Assembly (NCBI GenBank): GCA_025517565.1
Contig: JAOPKD010000026.1
Span: 1 to 32,835, forward strand
Source of the DNA: Halapricum hydrolyticum
Lineage (GTDB): Archaea > Halobacteriota > Halobacteria > Halobacteriales > Haloarculaceae
Direction of reading: 5' to 3'
Length of the DNA stretch: 32,835 bases
The notes under the pieces were generated by a model. That model was not told the DNA's origin. It worked only from the letters and a program-made list of their open reading frames with translations, and made no database searches. Positions within the stretch are counted from its first letter, which is position 1. Every line of letters begins with the position of its first letter. Both the position numbers and the translations under genes were made by a program. Of this stretch, positions 16,665-24,740 are shown in pieces.

Positions 16665-16697
16665 ATACTGCCGGCTATACCATTTCGAAACGATTCG
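16665..16697. repeat. Dispersed 33-bp repeat, copy B
   Basis: This segment matches 2799-2831 at 28 of 33 positions. It starts 24 bp after the uvrA stop and runs directly into the 24-bp palindrome at 16693-16716, so repeat plus palindrome may form one unit. Confidence 0.7.
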
Positions 16698-16716
16698 CCA
16701 CCCCGGGGTGGCGAAT
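16693..16716. terminator. Perfect 24-bp palindrome between convergent genes
   Basis: Positions 16693-16704 are the exact reverse complement of 16705-16716, centred on CCCCGGGG. It lies between the ends of the convergent uvrA (16641) and DUF460 (16744) genes. It could act as a bidirectional terminator or as a protein-binding site. Confidence 0.5.
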
Positions 16717-16743
16717 ATCTTCACGAACGTACAGCCGACAGGA

Positions 16744-18726
16744 TCAGCTCTCGCCGCGATCGGACGCCCGGTGCTCGCTGATGAGTCGATCGACCATCTG
16801 CTGGTTACGCTCGCGCTTTCGTTCGGCGACCCAGTCGTTCCACTCCTCGATCGCGGCCTCGACCTCGCGTTCGCGGGCGACCGCGAGTTCGTCCACTTCC
16901 TGGACGGTTACCTTCCCGGCGTCGGCGACCGGAACCCGCTCCTCGAACAGCACCTCGTCGGAGGCGTCGGAGAGGCCGCCCTGGCGCAACACCAGCCGTG
17001 GTTCGATCTCGGCGAGGCGCTCGGCGGTCGAGCGGCCCGCACCGGTGGCGTCTCGGAACATGATCACGTCGCCGCTCGCGAGGCCGAACCGCTCGTCGGC
17101 GTCGACGATCGCTTCCGTGGTGAACTTCTCGACGATCTTGACCGGGACGAGCCCCTCCCGTTTCTCGGAGACGTCCGCGAAGTTCGAGTGATCGAGCTTC
17201 CAGAGAGCTTTCAGTCGTTCGAGCTTGCCCTCCAGTTCCTCGACGCGCTCGCGCTCGTCCTGGAGTTTCCGCTCCAGGCGGTCGTTCTCCCGTTCGAGCC
17301 GCGTGACTTCCCGTCGCTTGCGCGCCTCGGTCCGCTGCTCGCTGCGGGCTTCCGTGAGCTTTCGCTCGTACTCCTGTAGCTGCTCGTTTTTGGTGGCGAT
17401 CGTGTCCTTGAGGTCCTGGTTGTGCGACTCCAGCCGTTCGACCCGGGCCTCCAGCCGGTTGATCTTCTTCTCCTCTGCGGTCAGCTCCCGTGGCTCGTGA
17501 CTCGGCTCGCTTTCTTGCTCGTCACCGTCGTCGTCCTCGCGGGCGGCCAGCGCGCTCTCGACGGAGTGGTCGCCGGCGACGACGTCGGCGACGACCGGGC
17601 CGACGGGCTGTTCGGGCGGAACCTTCGTCACGATCCGGTCGATCTGGTCCTCGTGGTCGTCGTAGGCCGACAGCGCCGCGGCCAGCGCGTCGCGCTCGTG
17701 GTCGTTGTCGTAGGGGACCTCGCGAGTGCGGTGCTGTTTCTCGTCGACCGGCAGGTCCGAATCGGGGACCCAGCCCGCGGCGTCGAAACTGCGGCGCAGC
17801 TTCTCGACGGTGTTTGGCATCGGCGTCACGTCGGCAGCGACGACGACCGGCCGGCCGCGTTCGACGATCCATTCCGTGACGGCAGCGGCGTCGTCGGTCC
17901 GCGTCGAGTAGACGTCGAGCACCGATCCGTCGAGGCTGACGATGGCGACGGCCGTCGTCGTGCCGGGGTCGACGCCGACCAGCACGTGGTCCCGGCGCTT
18001 TGCCAGCGGCCGAAACTCGATGCCGTCCCGTCGTACGCGCTCGATCTCGATCCGGGTGTCGCCGCTGCGATGCTCGGAGACGGGGATCTCAGCCGGTCGC
18101 CCTTCGACCTCGAAGACGGCGTTGGCGTAGCCGCCGTACTTCTCGGTGACGTCTTTCTCGTAGTCCAGCCCTGCCGCCTCGAGTTCTGACTCGACCTCCC
18201 GGGCGGTAGTCCTGACCGCGCCGTGGATTCGCCGCGTGTAGCGGTCTTCCGACCAGCCGCCACCGCCGCCGGTCGAGCGCCCCCGGGCGACCTTGACCTC
18301 CGTCGTGTTCGTGAACGCCGAGACCTCGTAGCCGACGTTCGCGGCCGCCAGCCGGGCAGCGGCTTCGGCCTCGGCCATCGGCTCCTTGTCGTAGGGGACG
18401 CCGTGGCGCTTGGCGACCCGCGAGAGCGGTTCGGGTCGCTCGTCGCCGGTGACCTGCACGAGCTTCGTCTCGGAAGGGAGCTGTCGCAGGAACTGCACCA
18501 GCGCGTCCTTGTCGCTGGCCAGTTCGTACATGTTGTCCGTGGCGACGATCGCGGGCTCCTCGCTGTCGATCAGCCGCCGGAGCTTCCGGTAGGAGACGAC
18601 GTCTCGCTCGATGGACTCGCCGTCGAAGATCACGAGCGCATAGGAGGGCGCGTCACCGCGGACGTCACCGCTCTGGACGTCCACGCCGAACACGAGCGCG
18701 TCGAGAGCGCCTGTTCGCGTACTCAC
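16744..18726 (-). CDS. DUF460 family (COG2433-type) RNase H-like protein
   Basis: The 660-residue protein belongs to the archaeal DUF460 family. Near residues 248-262 it has VGVDPGTTTAVAIV, the first strand of a RuvC/YqgF-type RNase H fold. Residues about 412-508 form a long Glu/Arg-rich coiled coil, followed by a C-terminal domain. Family members are suspected nucleic-acid-processing enzymes; no activity is established to my knowledge. The start is a GTG at 18726, because no in-frame ATG lies near the conserved N-terminus (TRTGALDALVFGVD) and a TATA box (minus strand TTTATAT, 18751-18757) sits about 27 bp upstream. It is convergent with uvrA. Confidence 0.88.
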   Translation of the reverse strand: MSTRTGALDALVFGVDVQSGDVRGDAPSYALVIFDGESIERDVVSYRKLRRLIDSEEPAIVATDNMYELASDKDALVQFLRQLPSETKLVQVTGDERPEPLSRVAKRHGVPYDKEPMAEAEAAARLAAANVGYEVSAFTNTTEVKVARGRSTGGGGGWSEDRYTRRIHGAVRTTAREVESELEAAGLDYEKDVTEKYGGYANAVFEVEGRPAEIPVSEHRSGDTRIEIERVRRDGIEFRPLAKRRDHVLVGVDPGTTTAVAIVSLDGSVLDVYSTRTDDAAAVTEWIVERGRPVVVAADVTPMPNTVEKLRRSFDAAGWVPDSDLPVDEKQHRTREVPYDNDHERDALAAALSAYDDHEDQIDRIVTKVPPEQPVGPVVADVVAGDHSVESALAAREDDDGDEQESEPSHEPRELTAEEKKINRLEARVERLESHNQDLKDTIATKNEQLQEYERKLTEARSEQRTEARKRREVTRLERENDRLERKLQDERERVEELEGKLERLKALWKLDHSNFADVSEKREGLVPVKIVEKFTTEAIVDADERFGLASGDVIMFRDATGAGRSTAERLAEIEPRLVLRQGGLSDASDEVLFEERVPVADAGKVTVQEVDELAVAREREVEAAIEEWNDWVAERKRERNQQMVDRLISEHRASDRGES

Positions 18727-18750
18727 GGGTTCTCGTAGGGGCCTGGATCG

Positions 18751-18757
18751 ATATAAA
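18751..18757 (-). promoter_or_regulatory. TATA box of the DUF460 gene
   Basis: The minus strand reads TTTATAT, centred about 28 bp before the GTG start at 18726. It supports the GTG as the first codon of a leaderless mRNA. Confidence 0.6.
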
Positions 18758-18812
18758 TCCCGTGCGCCAGCGAACAGGACGGTTTTTGGTAGTCGACCGC
18801 CAACCGTCAGGT

Positions 18813-19136
18813 ATGTCCCTTCGCAGCACACCGGACGCCACGGCGGCCGGTGCGGAGCTGCCGTCGGTCGTCCCGTTCGATCTCTCGCCGCTGACCCGCC
18901 TGAGCAGTCCACTGGGCGAGCGGGTCGTTGCTGACGACGAATCGTTCCGTCGGAGCGAGTGGGTCTACGCCGACGGCTCCTGGTCGCTGTCCGTCTTCGA
19001 CGTGACCGACTACACCGTCGTGTTGCGCGTTCGAACCCCGGTCGGCTGCCAGCGTTTCTACGGGGCAATACAGGCCGACATCGAGTCCGTCGAACCACAA
19101 CTCGAGGCCGCCGACGGCTGGCAGCGCCGGCAGTAG
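18813..19136 (+). CDS. Small hypothetical protein
   Basis: The 107-residue protein is acidic and soluble with no recognised domain. It shows alternating short hydrophobic strands (WSLSVFDVTDYTVVLRVRTP) that suggest a small beta domain in its second half. The start at 18813 is chosen over an in-frame upstream Met (18762), since the added residues would overlap the promoter region of the divergent DUF460 gene. A TTTTTGG element about 27 bp upstream could be its TATA box. The stop is 58 bp before the aldo/keto reductase start. The function is unknown; third-position GC bias supports a real gene. Confidence 0.65.
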   Translation: MSLRSTPDATAAGAELPSVVPFDLSPLTRLSSPLGERVVADDESFRRSEWVYADGSWSLSVFDVTDYTVVLRVRTPVGCQRFYGAIQADIESVEPQLEAADGWQRRQ

Positions 19137-19194
19137 TGCGGTTCGGCCCGGCGCCAGTAACCCTTAGTGGCTACGCCGAGAACAGCGATGGGTT

Positions 19195-20163
19195 ATGGAG
19201 TATACGACGCTCGGATCGACCGGAATCACAGTGAGTCAGATCGCCCTCGGGTGCATGAGTTTCGGGTCGAGCGACGAGTGGATGCTCGACGAGGACGAAA
19301 GCCGCGAACTCATCGAGCGCGCGATCGATCTGGGGATCAACTTCTTCGATACCGCCAACGTCTACTCGAACGGTGAGAGCGAGGAGATCCTTGGGAACGT
19401 GCTTGCGGAGTACGACCGCGACGACCAGGTCGTCGCCACGAAGGTCTTCGGCGAGATGGACGAGGACAATCCCAATTCTCAGGGACTCTCCCGGAAGACG
19501 ATCGAGCAGGAACTGTCGAACTCGCTGGATCGGCTCGGCATGGAGACGGTCGATCTCTATCAGATCCACCGCTGGGACTACGACACGCCCATCGAGCAGA
19601 CGCTACGAGCGCTCGACGACACCGTCCGCCGCGGCCAGGTCCGACACGTCGGCGCGTCCTCGATGTGGGCCTACCAGTTCGCCGAAGCGCTGCACACCAG
19701 TGATCGGCTCGGGCTAGAGCGGTTCGCCACGATGCAGAACCTCTACAACCTCGTCTACCGGGAAGAGGAACGCGATATGCTCCCGCTCTGTGACCGAGCG
19801 GGCATCGACGTCTTGCCCTGGAGTCCGCTCGGTGCGGGCTTTCTGACCAGACCACACGAGGAGTTCGAGGAGACCACGCGGGGCGAACACGAGAGTTCGA
19901 TCGGTCGTCCCTATCCGGAGGGCGGCGGCCGGGAGATAAACGAGCGCGTCCAGGAACTCGCCGAGGAGAAGGGCGTGAAGATGGCCCAGATCGCGATGGC
20001 CTGGCAGTTCCACAAGGACTGGGTGACTGCACCGATCGTCGGCACTTCCAGCATCGAACACCTCGAGGACGCCGTCGAGGCGCTGGAGATCGACCTGACC
20101 GACAGCGAGATCGAGTATCTCGAAGCGCCCTACGAGCCGGTGCCGATATCCGGCCACGAGTGA
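19195..20163 (+). CDS. Aldo/keto reductase
   Basis: The 322-residue NAD(P)H-dependent oxidoreductase has the TIM-barrel aldo/keto reductase fold. The catalytic tetrad is present: D52 and Y57 (FDTANVY), K83 (ATKVF) and H125 (QIHRW). The C-terminal nucleotide-binding region includes PIVGTSSIEHLEDAVEA. Members reduce aldehydes and ketones; the natural substrate cannot be named from sequence. The pattern is that of the YajO/YghZ-like branch. A TATA-like CCTTAGTGG (about 19160-19169) supports a leaderless start. It stands alone on the plus strand, after a hypothetical gene. Confidence 0.93.
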   Translation: MEYTTLGSTGITVSQIALGCMSFGSSDEWMLDEDESRELIERAIDLGINFFDTANVYSNGESEEILGNVLAEYDRDDQVVATKVFGEMDEDNPNSQGLSRKTIEQELSNSLDRLGMETVDLYQIHRWDYDTPIEQTLRALDDTVRRGQVRHVGASSMWAYQFAEALHTSDRLGLERFATMQNLYNLVYREEERDMLPLCDRAGIDVLPWSPLGAGFLTRPHEEFEETTRGEHESSIGRPYPEGGGREINERVQELAEEKGVKMAQIAMAWQFHKDWVTAPIVGTSSIEHLEDAVEALEIDLTDSEIEYLEAPYEPVPISGHE

Positions 20164-20429
20164 TTGCCGCGATGTCTGCAACGCTCTCGACGTATTTCGG
20201 GAACGGAATCGGGACAGCAATCACCATGAGGGTGCCGACGGCTGGCAGCGCTGCCGCGACTAGGGGCTCGCTCGCGACTCCGGCACCGGTCCCAGTACGC
20301 CGAAGACGAATCGATTACTGCGAAGCCGATCCCCGTCCCGACGAGCACGAGCGCCAGTACCGACAGCTGGTAGGTGACCCACAGCCAGGCCAGCCCGAGG
20401 ACGATCGGATGGAACAGTCGCTGAGACAC
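20164..20429 (-). pseudogene. Probable frameshifted small membrane-protein gene
   Basis: From a GTG at 20429 the minus strand encodes a good membrane helix (LAWLWVTYQLSVLALVLVGT...) with GC-rich third positions for about 40 codons, then turns into basic nonsense in the same frame. A second hydrophobic helix (LVAAALPAVGTLMVIAVPIPF) appears about 45 codons later in another frame, about 20195-20255. This looks like one two-helix membrane protein broken by at least one frameshift. Its 3' end runs into the aldo/keto reductase gene on the other strand. The rest of 20430-20566 holds only the presumed promoter region of the radical SAM gene; I see nothing else there. Confidence 0.35.
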
Positions 20430-20566
20430 GGGCTGCGGTAGGCCATCCGCGAGTGAAAGTCTGCCGAACTCGCGTCTTCACACGTGCCAGGGTCCGCTGA
20501 ACCGCGTCTTCGCACTCGTCGGGAACCGGCGCAACGGTAACAAGCACGCAGTAACGAGAGACGGGC

Positions 20567-21667
20567 ATGGACCAGCCGCCACGCGATCCGCCGTCGGGAT
20601 CCAGCCATCCCGGTGGTTCGCCGATGGACCGGGACTTCTCGCGGACGCCGCTGATCGTCACCTGGGAGGTCACCCAGGCCTGCGGCCTCGAATGTGATCA
20701 CTGTCGGGCGGAGGCCCAGCCCGACCGCGATCCCGAGGAGCTGACGACCGAGGAGGGGAAGCGACTGCTCGAAAGCGTCGCGGACTTCGGCCATCCGCCG
20801 CCGATCCTGGTCTTCTCGGGCGGCGATCCGCTCGAACGGCCGGATCTGGACGAACTGGTAGATTACGCCTCCGAGCTGGGGCTGCCGACGGCAGTGACGC
20901 CCGCGCCGACGCAGAATCTCACGCGGGACGTCGTCGAGCGGTTCGCCGATGCGGGCGTCCACCGGATGGCCCTATCGCTGGACGGGCCGGACGCACAGCG
21001 TCACGACGAGTTCCGCGGCGAAGCGGGAAGCTACGAGCGCGTCCAGCAGGCCGCCGAGTGGGCCGAGCAGGCGGGCCTGTCGATCCAGATCAACACGACC
21101 GTCACCGCGAACACGGCCGAGACGCTGCCGGCGATCGCCGACCAGGTCGAGGAACTCGGGGCGGCGATGTGGGAGGTGTTCTTCCTCGTGCCGATCGGTC
21201 GGGGAGCCGAGCTGACGCAACTCTCGCCCGCCGAGGCCGACGAGTGGATGGCCTGGCTCTACCGTCGCCAGCGCGAGGCGCCGTTCCGGCTGATCACCGT
21301 CGAGGCGCCACAGTACCGCCGGATCGCCCGCGAGATCGAGGGCGAGCCGATCTCGGTCGGTTCGACACGGGCGGGTTCGGGATTCGTCTTCGTCAGCTAC
21401 CGCGGCGAGGTCTATCCCTCGGGCTTCCTGCCCGAGTCGGCCGGGAACGTCCGCGAGACGGATCTGGTCTCGCTGTATCGCGACTCGGAACTGTTCCGGC
21501 GGCTGCGCGACACCGAGGAGCTTTCGGGCCGCTGTGGCCGGTGTGCCTACCGGGAGCTGTGTGGCGGGTCCCGGTCGCGTGCGTACGCCGTCGCGGGCGA
21601 TCCGTTCGCCAGCGACCCGCTCTGTCCGCTCGCCAGCCGCTCGGTCAGCAGGTCGACCAGCCGCTAG
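20567..21667 (+). CDS. Radical SAM/SPASM protein, AhbC/AhbD/NirJ-like
   Basis: The 366-residue enzyme has the radical SAM cluster motif CxxxCxxC (C39, C43, C46) within WEVTQACGLECDHCRAEA, followed by the FSGGDPL strand. A C-terminal SPASM-type segment (about 322-350) has CGRCxYRELCGG and a final Cys pattern for a second Fe-S cluster. This is the layout of the haem-pathway enzymes AhbC/AhbD and NirJ and of related haloarchaeal proteins. No other haem gene is adjacent, so the reaction is open. Met20 (20624) is an alternative start just before the conserved part. The last residues (a Ser/Arg-rich tail) and the stop codon come from a short tandem repeat. Confidence 0.85.
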   Translation: MDQPPRDPPSGSSHPGGSPMDRDFSRTPLIVTWEVTQACGLECDHCRAEAQPDRDPEELTTEEGKRLLESVADFGHPPPILVFSGGDPLERPDLDELVDYASELGLPTAVTPAPTQNLTRDVVERFADAGVHRMALSLDGPDAQRHDEFRGEAGSYERVQQAAEWAEQAGLSIQINTTVTANTAETLPAIADQVEELGAAMWEVFFLVPIGRGAELTQLSPAEADEWMAWLYRRQREAPFRLITVEAPQYRRIAREIEGEPISVGSTRAGSGFVFVSYRGEVYPSGFLPESAGNVRETDLVSLYRDSELFRRLRDTEELSGRCGRCAYRELCGGSRSRAYAVAGDPFASDPLCPLASRSVSRSTSR

Positions 21668-21691
21668 GTCGATCGGCCAGTCGCTAGGTCG
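21633..21691. repeat. Degenerate tandem repeat with CTAG, at the ends of two convergent genes
   Basis: The unit CCAGCCGCTAGGTCG or close variants starts at 21633, 21657 and 21677 (spacing 24 and 20 bp). The first copy has CTCG where the other two have CTAG. The plus-strand radical SAM stop (21665-21667) uses the CTAG of copy two. The minus-strand histidine kinase stop (21684-21686) uses the CTAG of copy three. Confidence 0.7.
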
Positions 21692-22910
21692 GCGGATCCG
21701 CGATCTCTTTCTGTGCGCTCGCGGCCGCGGTACGTGCTGTCGATTCCACGCGCAGAAGTTCGACCTCAAAGGCGGCTCCGCCGGCGTCGCTGTCCGCGAC
21801 GGTGATCGACCCGCCGTAACGGTCGACGAGCATGTCGACGATGTAGAGTCCGATGCCCGAGCCGTCGCTACCGGGGCCGAGTTCACCTCGCTCGAACAGC
21901 GTCTCTCGCTCCGCCTCGGGGATCCCCGGGCCGTCGTCTTCGACCCGGATCCCTACCGTCTCCGCACCGGCCTCGACGGTCACGATCACGTGCGGATCGT
22001 CGCTGTCGTTGTGCGTGACGGCGTTCGACAGGAGATTGTGCAGCACCGTCGCGAGCAGTTCGTCCGCCTGGACGGCGGCGTCCGGAACCGGCTGTTCGAG
22101 TGACACCGTCGCGCCCGGATATCGCTCCCGCAGGTTGTCGACCTGCGTGCGGACGATCTGCTGGACGGCGACCGGCCGGAGGTCGGCCTCGTCCTCCAGT
22201 GCGGTGACGAACGTCCGGAGACGCTCGGTGAGGTCGATCGCTTCGCTCGCCGTCCGCTGGAGGCGCTCGAGGGCGTCTTCCCCGTCGGGGTCGACGTGCC
22301 GTTCGAGAACGTCGGCCGCCCCCGCGATGATCTGCAGATCGTTGCCGATGTCGTGGCGGACGATCCGGTTGACCAGCGCGAGTTTCTCGCGCTCGTCGGC
22401 CAGCCGCTGGCGTTCGCGTTCGCGCCCCGTGGCGACTCGCAGCCGCCGGGCGTCGTACCACCCGACGATCAACCCACCGAGCCCCCCGCTCGCGCCGTTG
22501 CCGGCGACGATGACGGTCGAATAGATAGCTTCGACGCTGCTGCTGGCTTCGAACAGCACCAGTGCGAATCCGGTCGCCGTCGCGACGACGGTGCCGACCG
22601 CCCACCAGAAGCCGACGTGGCCGCTTTGCTCGGCGGTCAACCGGCATCGCCAGATCAACAGGCCGGCGACAGCGACGACAACCGCGAGCGCGAGCGGGAA
22701 CACGCCGCCGAACAGCAGCCCGAGCGACGAGGAAAACCCATTCAGGATGCGAGCAGTCATAATCGCCGACAGGGAGACCCCGACGCCAGTGACCGCTCCA
22801 CCGACGACGACACGGACAGCCCGGTCCGACTGGCCAGATACGGCCCGGGCGACGACCTCGTCGAGCGTCAGTCCTCCTCGCAATTTGCCCGTAATATGGA
22901 CTGGACGCAC
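21684..22910 (-). CDS. Membrane histidine kinase
   Basis: The 408-residue sensor kinase has about four membrane helices between residues 33 and 150, a short cytoplasmic linker (RERERQRLADEREKL), the phospho-acceptor box NRIVRHDIGNDLQ with His186, and a HATPase domain (N box LLATVLHNLLSNAVTHND, G1 DDGPGIP, G2 GSGIGLYIV). There is no periplasmic sensor or PAS domain, so it probably senses through the membrane region. The start is a GTG at 22910; no ATG precedes the first helix. No response regulator gene is adjacent, which is common in haloarchaea. It is convergent with the radical SAM gene, and their stop codons lie 17 bp apart. Confidence 0.88.
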   Translation of the reverse strand: MRPVHITGKLRGGLTLDEVVARAVSGQSDRAVRVVVGGAVTGVGVSLSAIMTARILNGFSSSLGLLFGGVFPLALAVVVAVAGLLIWRCRLTAEQSGHVGFWWAVGTVVATATGFALVLFEASSSVEAIYSTVIVAGNGASGGLGGLIVGWYDARRLRVATGRERERQRLADEREKLALVNRIVRHDIGNDLQIIAGAADVLERHVDPDGEDALERLQRTASEAIDLTERLRTFVTALEDEADLRPVAVQQIVRTQVDNLRERYPGATVSLEQPVPDAAVQADELLATVLHNLLSNAVTHNDSDDPHVIVTVEAGAETVGIRVEDDGPGIPEAERETLFERGELGPGSDGSGIGLYIVDMLVDRYGGSITVADSDAGGAAFEVELLRVESTARTAAASAQKEIADPPT

Positions 22911-22989
22911 CTAACCGTTCGGTTTCGATGCGGCGCAGTCGTGTACTTTCGTTCCCCGGGGGAAGAATGACGCCGGTCACTACGAGGGG

Positions 22990-23916
22990 TTACTCGGCGT
23001 CCGGAAACGGCACGTCGATGGCCTGGCCGTCGTCGGCGACGAACACACGCTCGCCCTCGAAGACCGCGCTGGCCTCGTCTTCGAGTCGCTTGCCCTGACC
23101 AGCGTAGCGCGTCGAGATGTGTGTCAGCGCGAGCCGCTTCACACCGGCCCGGTTGGCCAACTCAGCGGCCTGTTTCGCGGTCGTGTGGCCGGTCTGTCCG
23201 GCCCGGTCGCGGCGGTCCTCGGCGAAGGTCGCCTCGTGGACCAGCAGGTCAGCGTCCTGGGCCGCTTCGGCCGTGGCGACCGTCGGGCGCGTGTCGCCGG
23301 TGTAGACGAACCGTCGACCCGGTCGCGGCGGGCCGACGACCTCCTCGGGCTGGACCGTCCGTCCGTCGTGCTCGACGGGCTCGCCAGCGTGCAACTTCGA
23401 GTACTTCGGTCCCGGCGGGATGCCGAGTTCTTCTTCGGCTTTCTGTCGGTCGAACCGACCCTTGCGGTCGTCCTCGACCAGCGCGTACCCGACGGACTTC
23501 GTCCGGTGGTCGGTCTCGAACGCTTCGACCGCGTACTCCTCGCGGTCGAGGACCGTGTCCCCGGGACGGACCTGGTGGATGCGAAGCGGGTAGGTGGGGC
23601 GTTCGCCGGTGGCCTCGATCAACTGTTCGAGCTGGCTTCGCGTCCCGTGGGGTGCGTGGATCGCCAGCGGGTCGGTCCGATCGTTGAAATCCAGCGTCTG
23701 CAACAGGCCGGGGATCCCCAGGACGTGGTCGCCGTGCAGGTGCGTGACGAAGATGTGAGAGACGTCGAACCCGGTCGAAAAGCGCATCATCTGCCGTTGG
23801 GTCCCCTCGCCACAGTCGAACAGGAACCGCTCGCCTTCCCGGCGCACCAGGACGGCGGAGGGGTTGCGCTCGGTCGTCGGCACGGCCCCGCTGGTCCCCA
23901 GGAACGTCACGCGCAT
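22990..23916 (-). CDS. rnz: Ribonuclease Z
   Basis: The 308-residue metallo-beta-lactamase-fold endonuclease cleaves pre-tRNA after the discriminator base. That is needed here because the tRNA gene in this window does not encode CCA. The zinc-binding motif THLHGDH (H59, H61, D63, H64) and the later EAF(E/x)TDH, YTGDTR and THISTRY motifs are present, and the exosite region around residues 150-180 is intact. The length equals the usual archaeal size. The start at 23916 (MRVTFLGTSG) matches the family; a longer in-frame version from 23997 does not. A TATA-like GTTTACTC on the minus strand (23942-23950) fits. It is divergent from the TrkA-like gene, with 83 bp between. Confidence 0.95.
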   Translation of the reverse strand: MRVTFLGTSGAVPTTERNPSAVLVRREGERFLFDCGEGTQRQMMRFSTGFDVSHIFVTHLHGDHVLGIPGLLQTLDFNDRTDPLAIHAPHGTRSQLEQLIEATGERPTYPLRIHQVRPGDTVLDREEYAVEAFETDHRTKSVGYALVEDDRKGRFDRQKAEEELGIPPGPKYSKLHAGEPVEHDGRTVQPEEVVGPPRPGRRFVYTGDTRPTVATAEAAQDADLLVHEATFAEDRRDRAGQTGHTTAKQAAELANRAGVKRLALTHISTRYAGQGKRLEDEASAVFEGERVFVADDGQAIDVPFPDAE

Positions 23917-23999
23917 CTCGCCTGCCACTCGAAGGCCCGCGAGTAAACGCCCTTCGGATCGCCGTAGTGTTTTTACCTGTGCTTGTGTATGACACACCC

Positions 24000-24653
24000 A
24001 TGAAGTTCGTCATCGTCGGCTTCGGTCGGGTGGGCATCCGTACTGCACGGATCCTCGGCAGCGAAGACCACGACGTCACGATCGTCGATATCGACCCGGA
24101 GAAAGTCGATCGCGCCCGTGAGGAGGGATTCACCGCGCTACAGGGCAGCGGCGACGACGAGTCGCTGCTGGAGGAGGCGGGCATCGCGACAATCGACGCG
24201 ATCGCGGCGCTGACCGACGACCTCAACGTCAACTTCTCGGCGTGTATGATCGGCAAGCACCACGGCGCCCGCACTGTCATGCGGATCGACGCGGACTACC
24301 GCGAGGAGATCTACGACGCCTACGCCAGCGAGGTCGACGAGGTCGTCTACCCGGAGCGACTCGGTGCGGCCGGTGCCAAGACGGCCCTGCTGGGCGGGGA
24401 CTTCAACGTCCTGGCGGATCTGACCGAGCGGCTGTCTGTCGCGACGATCGACATCCCGGACGGCGCGGACGTGATCGGAGCGCGCGTCGTCGAGGTCGAG
24501 CTACCCGGAAACGCACGCATCTACGCACACGGGCGGTCGAACGAACCGATGTCGATCCCGCTGCCGGCCACGACGATCGAGGCTGGTGACACCATCGCTA
24601 TCACGGCTGACCCGGAGTCACTCGACGAGATCAGGGCGACTCTCGGAGCGTAG
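24000..24653 (+). CDS. TrkA-type NAD-binding (RCK) potassium channel regulatory protein
   Basis: The 217-residue protein has an N-terminal RCK Rossmann domain with VGFGRVG (6-12) and the acidic end of the second strand (VDID, about 29-32). A TrkA-C domain follows (about 135-217, with IGARVVEVELPGNARIYAH). Such proteins bind NAD and gate Trk/Ktr potassium transporters from the cytoplasm; potassium uptake is central in salt-in halophiles. No membrane partner (TrkH) is in the window. The start at 24000 gives the standard MKFVIVGFG. A TATA-like TTTTTAC (about 23970-23976) lies about 27 bp upstream. Confidence 0.9.
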   Translation: MKFVIVGFGRVGIRTARILGSEDHDVTIVDIDPEKVDRAREEGFTALQGSGDDESLLEEAGIATIDAIAALTDDLNVNFSACMIGKHHGARTVMRIDADYREEIYDAYASEVDEVVYPERLGAAGAKTALLGGDFNVLADLTERLSVATIDIPDGADVIGARVVEVELPGNARIYAHGRSNEPMSIPLPATTIEAGDTIAITADPESLDEIRATLGA

Positions 24654-24740
24654 GCAGAAAGGGAAACGAGAGGGGTGGTAGTGGGTGCCCGGGCGCGCGA
24701 TGAGGATGGGAGGCATAACGAAGCCGTTGTGCGCGCCCAT
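24618..24740 (-). CDS. Candidate leaderless 40-residue micro-protein or structured RNA
   Basis: On the minus strand an ATG at 24740 opens a 40-codon frame beginning MGAHNGFVMPP. A TATA-like AATTTATGGG (24761-24770) is centred about 26 bp upstream, exactly where a leaderless start should be. The same segment could fold: GGGCGCGC just after the ATG is the exact reverse complement of GCGCGCCC about 33 nt later, with a smaller AACG...CGTT hairpin inside. The frame ends antisense to the 3' end of the TrkA-like gene. The protein has no recognised domain. The alternative reading is a small RNA, or chance. Confidence 0.3.
   Translation of the reverse strand: MGAHNGFVMPPILIARPGTHYHPSRFPFCLRSESRPDLVE

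Noticed and set aside
20260..20673. Minus-strand frame with ATG at 20568 (MPVSRYCVLVTVAP...)
   Set aside because: Its start overlaps the radical SAM start through a CATG, the composition soon becomes Arg-rich, and no continuous protein fits.
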